Part shown: positions 35,610 through 51,740 of the stretch, piece after piece
Layout of the letters: every line of letters starts with the position of its first letter
How positions within the stretch are numbered: the first letter of the stretch is position 1
Source: Circinella umbellata
Taxonomy: Eukaryota; Mucoromycota; Mucoromycetes; Mucorales; Lichtheimiaceae
NCBI GenBank assembly: GCA_025093555.1
Contig: JAIWNF010000002.1
Location: 558,001 to 622,000, forward strand
Length of the DNA stretch: 64,000 bases
Direction of reading: 5' to 3'
The notes under the pieces: generated by a model
Database searches by the model: none
What the model was told of the DNA's origin: nothing
The model's input: the letters and a program-made list of their open reading frames with translations, nothing else
Translations under genes and position numbers: made by a program

Positions 35610-37154
35610 ATTCCCAAAGGTGGCTCAATTCCGATTTAAAGCAAAGCATAGTGGCGCGTAACATATACACATCTATTTTTTCTTGCGGCGTAACCTATAA
35701 AAAGTTTGTTCTCGACGATTTGTAATATATATATTATCAATGGTCGAGAACACAGCAACACAAAAAAAAAAAGGAATATGAACTTTACCCCTTTTCCTTT
35801 CACCAGTGTCAACATGATTACTAAAATAGTATCATGCTCATCGTATTTTTCCTTTTTCGTTTTAATAAGCAGCTCTTCCTCCTCTTTCTTTTACTTGTAT
35901 CAGGTTATATGCCACTCCTTTTTTTCATACTATTCAATATCCTTTTTGAGGGAATAAAATTAAGGATACAAAAGTAAAAGGCCCCTAAGAATAATATAAA
36001 CTAGTTTTGTAATATGGAATAACGTCTGTTCGTACATTCTATTTCGAGGAAATAGGGGTAAATCCGAGTATTTTATTTTCGAATTTTCCCAGTCATCTAC
36101 AATCTTATTAATACTAAGGTTAGAATTTATATTTATTAAATGGAAGACTAGAATAAACTTCGCCAATGGGCATGTGCTTATTAACACTCATTTCAATTGT
36201 CAGTAAAACATCCTATAGTAACAGCTCTACTTCTCCTGGGAAAAGAAGAGAAGAATTAATTTTACACAGTTAAGGATAAATCTTTTTCCTTCTCTCATAA
36301 GATGAAATCAAGAAATGCTCTATTACCCTTCTCATTTTCTCCTTAATGATGTTATTATAGGTGTAAATTATAGTAAAATGTATTTACGCTTTTTATTATG
36401 TATATCCGCGTTTCATCGTACTCTACAGTAATAAAAGTAAGGGATGATTATGATTACTTTAATGGATGAACTCACGTTTAAATTCCACATTTAGTTGACT
36501 TGAGTATCAGTAAAAAAGAAAAATACGTAGGTACAACTGGATTTTTTGACTGGAGTTAATAGTGTAGCTAACATATATTTATAGTAACGCTATTTTTAAT
36601 ATTGCACTAACATACAGCTACTTATGTGATATTTTTGATAGGATGGGCTGGTCAGTAGGGGGTTTCCTGTATGCAAAAAAAAAAAACAGATTTATTCTCT
36701 GCTACCATAATACATTACAATCTACGTACAACTTCTTTGATTAGACAATCGTAATTAGGGAAAGGGGTAAACATATGATAATGTTCAGTAGGTGGCTAGG
36801 CAGCAAAATGATGAAAAAAAATAAAATAGGGGTGAAAAGTTCATATATACAAAGGGAAAATGGGGAGTACATATTTATTCACCCTATTCATTTATTAGCT
36901 TGTTACCATCAGTATCATGTATCATAACAAGTAACTTAATTATAATTCGTAAATTCAACTAATATTATCCTTCCCCTTAAATGTACCTTCTTTTGTTCGT
37001 TGGATTAGACCATGTTTCTTATGAACATATTTAGATCATTTTCAAGGATAGACTAAGAAAAAAAATATATAAAAAGAGGAAGGGTGACAGAAAGTTCAAA
37101 ATTATAACCAACTTTTTCATTCGATTTTACATCAACAACAACAACAAACCAAAC
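35610..37154. other. Intergenic region upstream of secreted-protein gene 1
   Basis: About 1.5 kb of AT-rich DNA from the transposon edge to the secreted-protein start codon. No gene or repeat family was recognised except the core promoter just before 37155. Confidence 0.4.
37066..37080 (+). promoter_or_regulatory. TATA box of secreted-protein gene 1
   Basis: TATATAAAAAGAGGA lies about 75-90 bp before the start codon, followed by a C/A-rich leader (CATCAACAACAACAACAAAC). The same TATA-plus-GAGGA arrangement precedes the paralogue at 39584, supporting shared strong core promoters. Confidence 0.6.
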
Positions 37155-37647
37155 ATGAAGATCACTCAAGCTCTTGCTCTTTTCGCTGTCCTCGCAGTCA
37201 CCGCCAGTGCTTGCGGTGATAAGAATAAACATCCCCATGATCCCGTCCCTCAAGAACCTATTCCTGAAGAACCTATTCCTGAAGTACCTATTCCTGAAGA
37301 ACCTATTCCTGAAGTACCTATTCCTGAAGAACCTATTCCCGAGGATCCTCACGGCTCTGTCACTGAGGGCAGTAAGATCCAACACCAAGAAGCAAACAAC
37401 AATGGTGCTGAAATCAGTGATAGCAGTGATAGCTTGCTTGTACGTATTACACATGCCTATTATTAGTAATTGTGCATTTGGTTACATCTATACTCTTATT
37501 TGATCAGTATTTGACACATTTTTTCTAACTTTTTTTTTTTACATACTACTGATTTATTAGAATCTCAATAACGTTGCCAAGGGCGGTGTTGATCTCTTCT
37601 CCTCCAATAATGAAAACATCCAAATCAGTCAGACGGCAAACCAATAA
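37155..37647 (+). CDS. Small secreted protein with EPIPE repeats (family member 1)
   Basis: Two exons, 37155-37439 and 37561-37647, give 123 residues. A signal peptide (MKITQALALFAVLAVTASA) is followed by about six imperfect pentapeptide repeats of the EPIPE/VPIPE type (15-nt DNA repeats, about 37257-37341). A tail of about 50 residues follows that is shared with the gene at 39667: EISDSSDS just before the intron and N-L-x(2)-VAKGGV plus a final TANQ after it. Both genes have a phase-0 intron at the same place and an identical 87-nt last exon. One cysteine, no membrane segment after the signal. The family is not recognised. Extracellular or cell-wall location is inferred from the signal peptide and proline-rich stalk. 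Confidence 0.8.
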
Positions 37648-39583
37648 ATCTATGATCACATTTTAGCGTCATCGCTGCTAACAAGGAAATGATTATCTAT
37701 ACTGATTATGAACAATTTATTTTTCTCAACACATAACATTTAGCTATAATAATTTTTTTTCTTGTCTCTTTTATATATTGTTGGAGCATAATCATTCGTC
37801 TTTTTTTTTTGTCAGGATTTGTTAGAATTACACAGACCATAATAACTTTAATAAAATATACATTATCTTTTCCTGCTTTCATTATACTATCGTAGCTTAT
37901 CAAGAATTGATACTATTAGTTTTGCATACGAAAACATATATGTTTATTAAATGTATTATAGGTGGCGCATTAGATCTACTGTCACTTGGTTGGTATGGCA
38001 TTGTTATTTACTTTGATGTGAGTAGATTGAACAATTTTTTTCGCAGTAAATATATTGATCTCTCTTCTTGACAGTCTCATAATAAATGATTTCTCTATTC
38101 AAAACAAAAGCAATATAACTAGCTTCCCCTATTTACTCCACGTACACCCGAAAACCCCTTCTCACCATAATGATTATACGTACCATTTTTATTCCACAAT
38201 ATTTCGCTCTGCCTATCGTCTATCAATGTTAATTCAATGACTCTCCTTTTCTCTTTTCTTTTGTCTTCATTTTATGGACTAGTCAAAAATTTGAACAACA
38301 CTATTTACCAAACCATGACTGATTTTTATAATCGTAAGCATTTGAGTGGTACAATAAATGCTGATAATTTACACCTCTCAAAATTTATTCGCTGCTCTCA
38401 TAAAATAATCTTAAGAAGTTCAAAAATGAAAATTAAAGCTATGTAGGTAATCAAATTACGATCAAGCGGTCTTTTTGCCCTTGTTCCTGTCGTCACATCG
38501 TTTCTATTTTTTCCAAACAGAATGGTATTGCTTTATCGATTATTTTGACCAGGAAAAAATAAAACCTTTTCCAGTTGCCCTGAGAAAAAGGGTAAAATGA
38601 TCGCAAGCTATTAACTGGCTTTAAAAAGTAGAAAGACTTTGCATTGCTTTTGCTAATGCCTTGAAGATCTTCAGTTTAAAATACTGCACTGTAAAAGGAG
38701 AATAGGTACAATTTTACAAATTCGCCGTTTTAAATTTTTAGTTCATCAGTTTCCTTCATCCCCTCCCTCTTTTTTCATGGATGTTTCTGCCTTGCTGTTG
38801 GCGCTACATTTTGCATTGAGATAACTTTCCAGGCATGATAGCAACAACATTAACGTATATCGTAAGCATAAGGGGGTGTTATAGAGAGTTATATGATAGA
38901 GAGGTCTCTACTACTGCATAATACAATCCATTAGAAGTTTGGAAACGATAAACTTTGCTTAGTTTTCCAGCTCACAAATAAACATTATTTTTTTCTGTTA
39001 TATTTACATATAACGTTTAGCCTTTCAATATAAAAAGTAAAAGAAAAATTTCATTAATATATAATGCATACAGACTAAAATTATGGTCATCGTTTTGCTT
39101 TGGCTTGAATTTTCGTAATGAAAGTAGTAATACTTGATGCTTTTCTAGCGAAATAATAATAAACTTGAAATCTCACGTTTTCCCTAAATTGAGAAGAGTA
39201 TGCATATTTTTCTTGTCTTTTCTAGAATGTAAAAAAGGATATACACCTTGTGTAGTTGCATGGTAAAAGGGCTGATTTGAGAGTGATTCTGTGATATACA
39301 ACCCCTCTATTCAATCAAGCACAGTATTGGCAAAACTATACAATTATCTAGGGGGTTGTCTCTTCAAAAAGGGGAGTGTTTTCTATACATCTTTCTTTAT
39401 TAAAAAAAAGTGAAGAAAAGAGAGCCATTTAGCCTCGCCGCGTTTATGGCAAATCCTTTGCTCGCTCCTGAAATCTCCTGAATTTCTCTTTTTCTCCTTT
39501 TTTTTACTATCTGCTTGTCTAAGCCTGACTTAAGATAACATCAGCTGTATTCTCGGCTGCTTATGTTGGCTCCTGAAGTAAGA
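37648..39583. other. Intergenic region between the two secreted-protein paralogues
   Basis: About 1.9 kb of AT-rich sequence. I searched for a third copy of the family by its KGGV/ANQ tail and found none. No other gene is supported. Confidence 0.4.
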
Positions 39584-39595
39584 TATAAAAGAGGA
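39584..39595 (+). promoter_or_regulatory. TATA box of secreted-protein gene 2
   Basis: TATAAAAGAGGA lies about 75 bp before the start codon at 39667. The box and its GAGGA extension match the promoter of paralogue 1. Confidence 0.6.
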
Positions 39596-39666
39596 CCAAT
39601 TTCTGATCGCTAAAAAACATTATTTTAATCGTACAAATAAGCAATTTCTCTCTCAAGTTATTAATC

Positions 39667-40013
39667 ATGAAGACCTATTATCTTGTCGCTCTCTTTGCTA
39701 TTGTTGCCGTTGCCAACGCTGAAAGCAGCTATTACACCAAAGATTCGAAGACTCAAGAACAATATGCTGATGGTACACAGAGTGAAATCACTGACAGCAG
39801 TGACAGCGCTGTCGTAAGTATTACCATTAATATTATACCCTATTTATAACTCACAGTCGTTGTTACCTTTTCAATATTTATATGAATACTAATTACTTAT
39901 TCAATCTGAATATTACTTTATTGTAGAACCTTGCCGGACTCGCAAAAGGCGGTGTTACTGCCCTCGGCTCGAATGATGAGACCGCCAGTGTTGAGCAAAT
40001 AGCAAACCAATAA
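39667..40013 (+). CDS. Small secreted protein (family member 2)
   Basis: Two exons, 39667-39813 and 39927-40013, give 77 residues. The signal peptide is MKTYYLVALFAIVAVANA; the mature part is about 59 residues and lacks the proline repeats of member 1. It shares the tail: EITDSSDSAV at the intron boundary, then NLAGLAKGGV and a terminal IANQ. The mature protein has no cysteines and is hydrophilic, acidic to neutral. Same strand as member 1, same intron position and phase, same last-exon length, so this is a duplicated pair in which member 1 gained (or member 2 lost) a repeat stalk. No known domain is recognised. Confidence 0.78.
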
Positions 40014-40289
40014 ATTATTTTTTTAATTATCTCGCAGTTTAATTTTATAGCCCATTTAGTATAACCTTCAGTTATGTTGTTTAAAAACAATAATTTTCAG
40101 CATTTTCAAGATTCGTTATTATTATTATCACTATTATTTGCGATCCGTATTAATTAAATAAATATATATTCTTACATATTCTTATACGTACAATAGCTTT
40201 TGTTTATTTGATTTTTGCACATAACGTGTGTTGGAGATGAGAGTTATATGCTTTTTCTATTTACAAATTTATACAAAACCATTATACAT

Positions 40290-40628
40290 TCAACCCCCGT
40301 TTTTGCACCTCCCGCTTGTGCAAATTTCCCGGTTCTGCACCATTGGTTTTTGGAAATGTTAAAATACTTAATAGAATCGCAACTTGCAACTTGTATCAAG
40401 GTTTTTGGGAGAGTTGCGCTAATCGGGAGTAAACCATACTATAATTTTATAATTGTGTATATTTATATTCTTATGAATCTTTATCCAAATATGGAAATAC
40501 CCAAAATGCTTGCAAAGAATAATTGATGAGATGCTGTATTTTGATATATATCAGGTTTCGTTTGTTGCAAGTCTTCGGTTCTGCAACAGAAAATTAGGAA
40601 TCTCGGGTGTGCAAAAACCGGGGGTTGA
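40290..40628. mobile_element. MITE with about 25-bp terminal inverted repeats
   Basis: The left end TCAACCCCCGTTTTTGCACC (40290 onward) and the reverse complement of the right end, TCAACCCCCGGTTTTTGCAC, match with one gap; similarity continues to about 25 bp. The 339-bp element has no coding capacity. Subterminal GGTTCTGCA motifs occur on both sides (about 40333 and 40577). Target duplication is not obvious. The ends are unlike those of the transposon at 33.4-35.6 kb, so it belongs to a different family. Confidence 0.7.
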
Positions 40629-40631
40629 CTG

Positions 40632-40695
<64 letters not shown>

Positions 40696-40703
40696 GCTAC
40701 TAC
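40632..40703 (+). repeat. TAC trinucleotide microsatellite
   Basis: Twenty-four triplets of TAC with one TGC interruption near the right end, starting 3 bp after the MITE's right terminus. Confidence 0.95.
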
Positions 40704-44781
<4,078 letters not shown>

Positions 44782-45109
44782 ATACTCACTTTTTTTTTCA
44801 CTCTTTCTCCTGTACCCCGTTTTTTTTTTCTCTGTTTATTTTTACTCTCCTCATTCATTCGTGTTTCATAATAAAATTTCCAACAACTTCTTTTGTTTTC
44901 AATAATAATCCACATCTTTGATATATAAAGCAAACACGATTAAAAAAAAGAACAATGATGGTTTTATTTGTACAATAATATATATGACGCAATGAAGAAA
45001 AATAATAATAATGAATGAGAGTGTGTGGAAGAGTATTTGTATTATATGTGAGTGTGTATGTGAGTGTGTGCATGTAATGATGTCTTGTTTTTGTTTTTGT
45101 CTGGGTAAC
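44782..45109. other. Short convergent intergenic region
   Basis: About 330 bp between the 3' ends of enolase and Rex4, with T-rich and AATAAT-rich termination-like sequence for both strands and a GTGTGTG-type tract near 45019-45070. No gene. Confidence 0.4.
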
Positions 45110-46615
45110 CTAATCTTTCTTGCTTTTATTTTGTTTCTTATTTTTTGCTGCTTTTGCTGCTTCTTGTCGTTCTAATTTCAATTCTCGTGCATTGAGTTTT
45201 TCATTCATGGCTTTCATTTTCAAACCATAACGAGCTCCCATTTCCTTTTCCCAATCCTCCTTGACTTTTCGATATAACATCATTGTAAATCTTGCATCTT
45301 CAATCTATTTATATGGTTGAAATGGTTATGTGTATAAATAAATATATCCACAAACTATCTTTCTCCCTCCCTCTCTTTCTCCTTTTTCCACTTTATCTAT
45401 CTTTATCTACTAGCTCCCTTCCAATTTTTTCTTTACCGAAGAATGGGATCCTGATTGAATATCAATTTCCAATATTTCCTTGACTAATTTCTTAAGACCT
45501 GGTGTTCGTCCTGCTGCTAACTCTCGAAATTGTTTGAATTTTGATGTATCTCTAATCAAGAGTGGTGGGTGTGTTAACATTAATACTGACAAATCGTTAT
45601 GAACGGCATGTCCTACTAATATACGATCTTGAATAATATCGTCAACTTTTTGTTGTGCTTCTCGGAATGACATAGCTAAAGAATAAACATCGTTTATATA
45701 AATATTGATTGACAATATATTTTCAATACCTCAATTTCATAACTTCCACCTTCCAGCAAGAAAAAAAATAATCTATTACCGTTTTTCAAATGTTCTGGTT
45801 TAATACCACTGACAAAGGTACGGAAATCTGTAACACGATCCATTGGTTTGACATATGTATCCAATACAATAGCACCATGGAAATTAACTAAACTAACTCG
45901 TGCCAATGCTGATTGTTCACCATCTGGACCAATACCCACCATTTCACAATCAATAGCAACATATTTGCCAATTCTATATATATATAAAATACATATCCAA
46001 GAAGATTAGCATTTCAAACCATATATTTATAGTAAATTACTACATACTTTGCCTGATCTCCTGATACTGTATCCATTTGTTCTACCATTTCCTTTTTCAT
46101 TTCTTTAATTTCTTTAGCAGTCTTCTTTTTACCATAGACTTGTTCAAAAGTTTTTTCATCAATATCTTCACCAAACCATAATTCATCTTTAGACTGTACT
46201 GCTGATGTTGTAGTTGTCGATTTTTCCACTTCGCTTTCTTTTTGACTGTTACCATATTGTAAATAGTTTAGTACTTTTACGAGAAAAAAAACAAATAAAT
46301 CTCGATAATAAATAATATGTAAAAGAATTATGATAATCATAAAACGAAAATAAAAATAAAAATAAACTTACGTTATTTTTTTAGTTCGTTTTAATTTACC
46401 ATGGAGTTGTTGATCTTTAGCTTTTCGTTTTTTATCAGTTGAGGGTTTAGGGATTGTCTATTTGGTAGTAATAAATAAAACCTATCAATACTCTTTGTAT
46501 TCACAAATATGGAGGAGACATGTAGACTCGAATTAAAAAGAACCAGATATATTACCGAAACAATTTTTTTCCAATTAGAGCTTGGGGTGGTAATGACAGG
46601 TTTTTTTTGCTTCAT
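45110..46615 (-). CDS. REX4: RNA exonuclease 4 (DEDDh family, ribosome biogenesis)
   Basis: Six exons, 46615-46556, 46457-46372, 46245-46048, 45973-45780, 45675-45437 and 45304-45110, give 323 residues. The basic N-terminus is followed by [17 protein letters not shown], a Rex4/XPMC2 hallmark. The exonuclease domain has Exo[12 protein letters not shown] (D and E ligands), then [20 protein letters not shown], Exo[17 protein letters not shown] and Exo[15 protein letters not shown], the last spanning an intron. The C-terminus is a lysine-rich coiled tail, fitting a nucleolar protein. Known: yeast Rex4 acts in pre-rRNA processing. All junction phases agree. Convergent with enolase. Confidence 0.93.
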
Positions 46616-49429
46616 ATTAAATTATATAATGTGTATAGTTACTACTGAATATAGTTTTTGACAAGCAGGAAAGACTTTTTCGGAATAATAAAAAAAAAAA
46701 GGTTCCTGCGGGAAAGTTAAAAAGTGAATGCAAGCTCAGCCACCACAATACAAAATCTTTGTCTTTTATCTAATGGTTTTATATAATCCTTTTCCTCTCT
46801 CTTCTAAAGCTTGTAAACAACATACACACAATACACACATTAAGAACCTCTTCATCTTTATTGCATCAATAACGTAAATAGTATAAACTTTTATATATAA
46901 TTCAGCTCTTTATTTATTATTTATTATTATCATTTTCTTATTTCAGTTATTAGGGTACATAGTTAAGAAAAAATGTACCGCCGAGGATTGCGCTAAATGC
47001 CATCGGGAGAGACGAAGCTCTTTACCTAGCATACATCGCACTTATCGACGGATATTTTCATCATTCTTCAATTGTACGACGGTTTCGTTGCGTCTTTGAT
47101 AGCTTTATTGAAAAAACCATCTCACACGAATGCTTTTAAGACAATTGTATCGATGTTGTAAAGAAAAAAAAAAAAGGAAAACACGAATCGTTCGCTTTTT
47201 TATAGTTCTCAAAGTCGGTGATAGAAAAGTTTTTTTTCTCTTACCGCTAAAAATATGTTGTTATTGGTTGGTGGGGAAATAACATGCCGAGCCATTATTT
47301 CAAAGACCCCTTGTAATTTTGTTGCTGAACAATGAACTGTGTCAATTTTTGCGTCTATTACACAGATTTCTTATAAATGAACTGAATTATGCTTTGAAAG
47401 CACTATGATACACTAGTAGCAACTGCTTTGTATATATGTTTATTTTTTGAGTAGTAGTTTGGCGGTTAAAAATATCGAAATGCTTATTCTATCTCACCAA
47501 ACTATTGTTTTTGAGCTTTGGTTTTGTGACAAGATAGGAGTTTATTTTTTCCTGGCTGGTTTTTAACTTTAATGTTGCTCATTTCAAATTTCACGTACCT
47601 ATCTTCAATACATTCACTCTTTATATTTGGTTAATTTTATCTATATTTTCTTATCCATTTGATGATTAATTAAACTTTGAGTCAAACCCTCCCCTAATTT
47701 TAGTTTTATCACTTACAGATATATTAAGTTCGTCTTGCCATAACCCGTAATACTTGGATTAATAAGTATCAAATGAATAAGTCAAAGACAAAAATATATA
47801 CTATTACCAAAGTATTTAATATGGATGAAACTAATTTATTTAGTATATCATTACTCAATCATGTTCCTGAATCGATTGAAATATAAGTTTGGGGGTTGTA
47901 TATTTTTGTTATAAAATAAGAGCTACACATACTTGATTACTATTCATGTTGTGAATTATAAGAGTAGTATATATTATCACAAACATGGACATGAAATTGG
48001 ACAATCATGCAGCATGAAGTTATTATAATGAATTTTACTAATTAATGAACGTTTTAAAAATTACAGTACTAAGGTAATAATATCCTTATTTGCATGATGA
48101 TGGCAACAAATATTCTTTTCATGCATGAATCTTTTCTACTTTTATTTAATGTCCTGACGCCATATCATTGTTACACTAGAATTGTACACGACAGTAGTCA
48201 GGGATACGAATGGCATTGGGAAGGTGGGAATATTCGTAAAATCTTATGTTGTCCCAGAAGAAAGTGCTAAATTAATTATAAGCTTGGTAGGCGCGAAAAT
48301 ATTATTACTACTTTAAAAGAAAGAGACAATGGATCTTGATCTTTGTTTTTTTTTTTATCAAATATATAGCTTTTTCTTCAACAGTAGTATATGTATATAA
48401 ACAATATTAAGTTAGGTCATATAGCATTCGCGCATTGATGAAAACTAATAGTAACTATAGCGTCGTGTGACTATAATATAAAAAGAAGGGTCTATTTTAC
48501 CACTGCTTTTATGAATAGAATGATAAACCATTTTTAATAATAAGTATAGTTCCCTTGAAATAAATAATGGGCGTTTTTAATGGTTGAATTTGCTTCCAGG
48601 TCACCACCAAATAAGCAAGAATTAATCATGATATCTTCCATTGTTTTGCTCAAAATATAAAAGTTTCTTTTTTTCTTTCATGAACCCGGTTCAGTAGGTC
48701 CGGAAAAAAAAATAAAGATCACATAATATCTATATTCTCTCACAAAACATTATCAATCAATTAATATATTCCCCAGGCTTTTTTTTCTGTTCATCATTAC
48801 GTCAAGTATATACTCTTAAGAATAAATGGGTTCATCTTGTCATATGCATATACTGTTAATGCAATCATGCGAAATTTTGTCTATCACAATCAGTATAATA
48901 AAAAGATTATTTTAACGTATTTTTATATTTAGTAGATTTTAGGTCAAGATAATAACTTGTAGTTATTGGCGTATAAATATTTTTGTTCTCCTAAAAAAAT
49001 AATTGTTCATCATCATTCGTACAAAATCCTCTATCCCCCCGCTTTTTTAAGATATGCTTTCACATGGATATAAATGTAAATTGTATATGTATAAAATAAG
49101 TTAAGTAATGTCAGCTGGTGAAATATTTATTGACTAGCTTTATAATTTTCTTAATTTAAGTATTAGCAATGGGTAAGAAATAAAAAGAATCACCAGGACG
49201 ACCAAATATTATTTGCTTTTAATAAAAGGAGTACTCATGCATGTAACCACGTATAATTTGATAATAGCTATTGGTAAAACAATCTTATTGGATAAAACTT
49301 TAAAAGAATATAGCCAATTTGTTTGTCATGACTATAAAAATGACAACACCTGCAAAAGGCTTGTCATTCTAGTTTTTTTTACTCTTCTTCGTTCCACCCC
49401 CATTCACATACTCACATATTACATTCATC
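46616..49429. other. Intergenic region between Rex4 and glucoamylase
   Basis: About 2.8 kb with divergent promoters at its ends. AT-rich, with no recognised gene, tRNA or paired terminal repeats. A slightly more GC-rich patch at about 46970-47110 has no coherent reading frame. Confidence 0.4.
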
Positions 49430-51429
49430 ATGAGCAAGTATCTTATGGTGGTATATACTTTATTATTAGCAAGCTCTTGCATGGCATATCTGGTGACAAA
49501 TGAACATGAAACAAGGCTTCGCATCCAGGAACCATCAGGTTTGTTATACAACTGCAGTAATAATAAGCTATTCTGTCAAGCTATTGTTTAAGTCTTAAAA
49601 CAATGGATGTAACTTGGTAAAAACTCGTTTGTATATAAAAATATATATTTATTTATAGTCAACCAATATCAATATAACAATGAACAACAGGGTCTAAACG
49701 AATGGATTGAACAGGAAAAGAATATCTGTTGGAATGAATTGCTTCGAAATATTAATCCTCCAGGTACGATCCGTGGATTTGTAGCAGCTTCACCATCAAC
49801 AAATTATCCAGATTACTTTTACACATGGACACGCGATGCTGCTCTGGTGATGCGGGTGGTAGTGGAGAACTATAACGAGGAGGTCAAGCGCCTCTTACAT
49901 GACTATGTAGCTTCTGAAATTTATCATCAGGTGACACCAACACAATGCAATTGTCTAGGCGAACCAAAATTCAGTAAGTATAGGTGCGATGCTAGACGTT
50001 ATGGAGTGTTATTTATATCTGTAAAAAATTATACTTACAACTTCTTCCATTATTTCATTATGTTTTTTATACGTAGATGCGGTAATTATGACAAAAAAAA
50101 AAGATAAATGACAAATTGTTTATAAGTGTAAACAAGTTAACTGATCTATTCTTTATTTAGGATGGCTCGGGATATGATGGGTCATGGGGAAGGTACGTAT
50201 TAAGGATATTAAATGTAGCAAATGAATAAAGAATACTTATTTCTCATTGGTGCCTCTTTCTACAAACACACAAATATATATTATTTAGACCACAGAATGA
50301 TGGTCCTGCAAGCAGAGCCATTACATTGATGTTATTAGCAAATAAATCTGACAAGAATTATATCAAGAAAACACTTATAACCCCCATTTATCAAGATCTT
50401 GATTACATCGTCGATGTATGGTCAACACCATGTTTTGACCTTTTTGAAGAATCAGAAGGATTGCATTCTTATACACTTTTGGTGATGCGACGTGCTTTGG
50501 TCGATGGTGCTAAATTTGCTTCAAAACATGGCGACTCTCGCCGTGCAGCATCCTATGCTCAAGTCTCTGAAAAGATTCGTGATAGGCTTGAGAAATTTTG
50601 GGAAGGGGACTATATTGCTGTGACTCAAGAGCACACGGGTGGACTTTATAAACCCTCTGGATTGGATATTTCTGTTTTATTAGGTGTCAATCAAGCTGGT
50701 ATATATATAATCTTTTTCTTCCAATTTTTTTTTGAAAGGCATACGTTAAACAATTATCACATGTTATCTTATTATAGGTTTGCCTCCTTTCACACCTGGT
50801 TGTGACAAAGTATGTTATTTTATCGTTGTGCAGAATATCAAATCCATAAAGTCAGCAAAAAATGAAAAAGATAGCTTATTTTTTTAAATTTTTTTTTACA
50901 GGTGTTGGCAACTGCACATGCGTTGGAACAAGCATTTGAAACACTTTATCATGTCAATACAAACAGTGCTTTCCCTGATCATTTAGGTACAGCTATTGGT
51001 CGTTACCCCGAAGATACATATAATGGTTATGAAAGTGGTAAAGAGGGAAATCCTTGGTTTTTGGCTACTGCCGGGATGGCCGAATTATATTATCGTGCTG
51101 CGCTTGAATGGAAAACAGACCAATCCAGTATTACCATCAATGATATTAATGGACCATTCTTTGGTCGTTTGTTGAGACAAGAACCAGAGGACATTATCGG
51201 GATGACCCTTCATTATGGAACACCCGAATTTGATACGCTTACTAATAAGATGTCAGATGCTGCAGACAGATTCATGTCAAGAATCCAATACCATCAAAGA
51301 ATCAATGGTTCTCTCTCAGAGCAGTTTAACCGTTATACTGGATTTGAGCAAGGTGCTCGCGATTTAACATGGTCATATGCATCATTTATTACAGCTACAC
51401 ATGCAAGAAACGGTTATCCGATCCAATAA
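49430..51429 (+). CDS. Secreted glucoamylase, glycoside hydrolase family 15
   Basis: Exons 49430-49538, 49659-49973, 50077-50081 (5 nt), 50161-50192, 50289-50698, 50778-50809 and 50902-51429 give 476 residues. A signal peptide (SKYLMVVYTLLLASSCMA) is present. GH15 landmarks: NINPPGTIRGFVAASPS, YFYTWTRDAALVM, YDGSWGRPQNDGPASRA, DLFEESEGLHSYTL (general acid Glu about 207), LPPFTPGCDK, GNPWFLATAGMAELYYRA, and SLSEQFNRYTGFEQGARDLT (general base Glu about 441). It releases glucose from non-reducing ends of starch and dextrins. No starch-binding domain (CBM20 or CBM21) is present, unlike the main Rhizopus amylase, so soluble oligosaccharides or a developmental role are likely. The microexon and two 32-nt exons are needed to keep the conserved region in frame. 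Confidence 0.94.
50077..50081 (+). other. Five-nucleotide microexon in the glucoamylase gene
   Basis: Sequence ATGCG between acceptor ACGTAG (50071-50076) and donor GTAATT (50082 onward). Exon 2 ends in phase 1 (…AAATTCA/GTAAGT) and exon 4 begins in phase 0 (TTTATTTAG/GATGGCTCG). Joining them directly shifts the frame; inserting ATGCG gives KFNADGSGYDGSWGR, which matches the GH15 consensus around KFNxD..G.WGRPQ.DGPA. Confidence 0.8.
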
Positions 51430-51740
51430 TATTAATATAATAATAAACTTTCATCCTATAGTGTTATTATCACTGTTTTTTTTCTCTGTTCATAATAATA
51501 ATAATGTATAAATATTTTTTATTATGCTATATGCAATTCAATGAAAAAAAAATAAATGATTGATTTAGAAAAAAGGGAAAAGAGGAGGGGGAATATGTAC
51601 TTGTAATAAACAAATGATAGAGAAAATTTCAAATTTACAACAACAGAATATACAAAACGAGAATAGGGAAGTCAAGAATGAATAATATAAAAAAGCATGT
51701 GTGGGTGAATGTAAATGTAATAGAGTGTAAGGTTTGTAAA
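51430..51740. other. Short convergent intergenic region
   Basis: About 310 bp between the glucoamylase and kinase 3' ends, with A/T-rich polyadenylation-type sequence on both strands and no gene. Confidence 0.4.

Noticed and set aside
49213..49503. 96-codon frame overlapping the glucoamylase signal peptide
   Set aside because: It is out of frame with the well-supported GH15 gene and has random composition.
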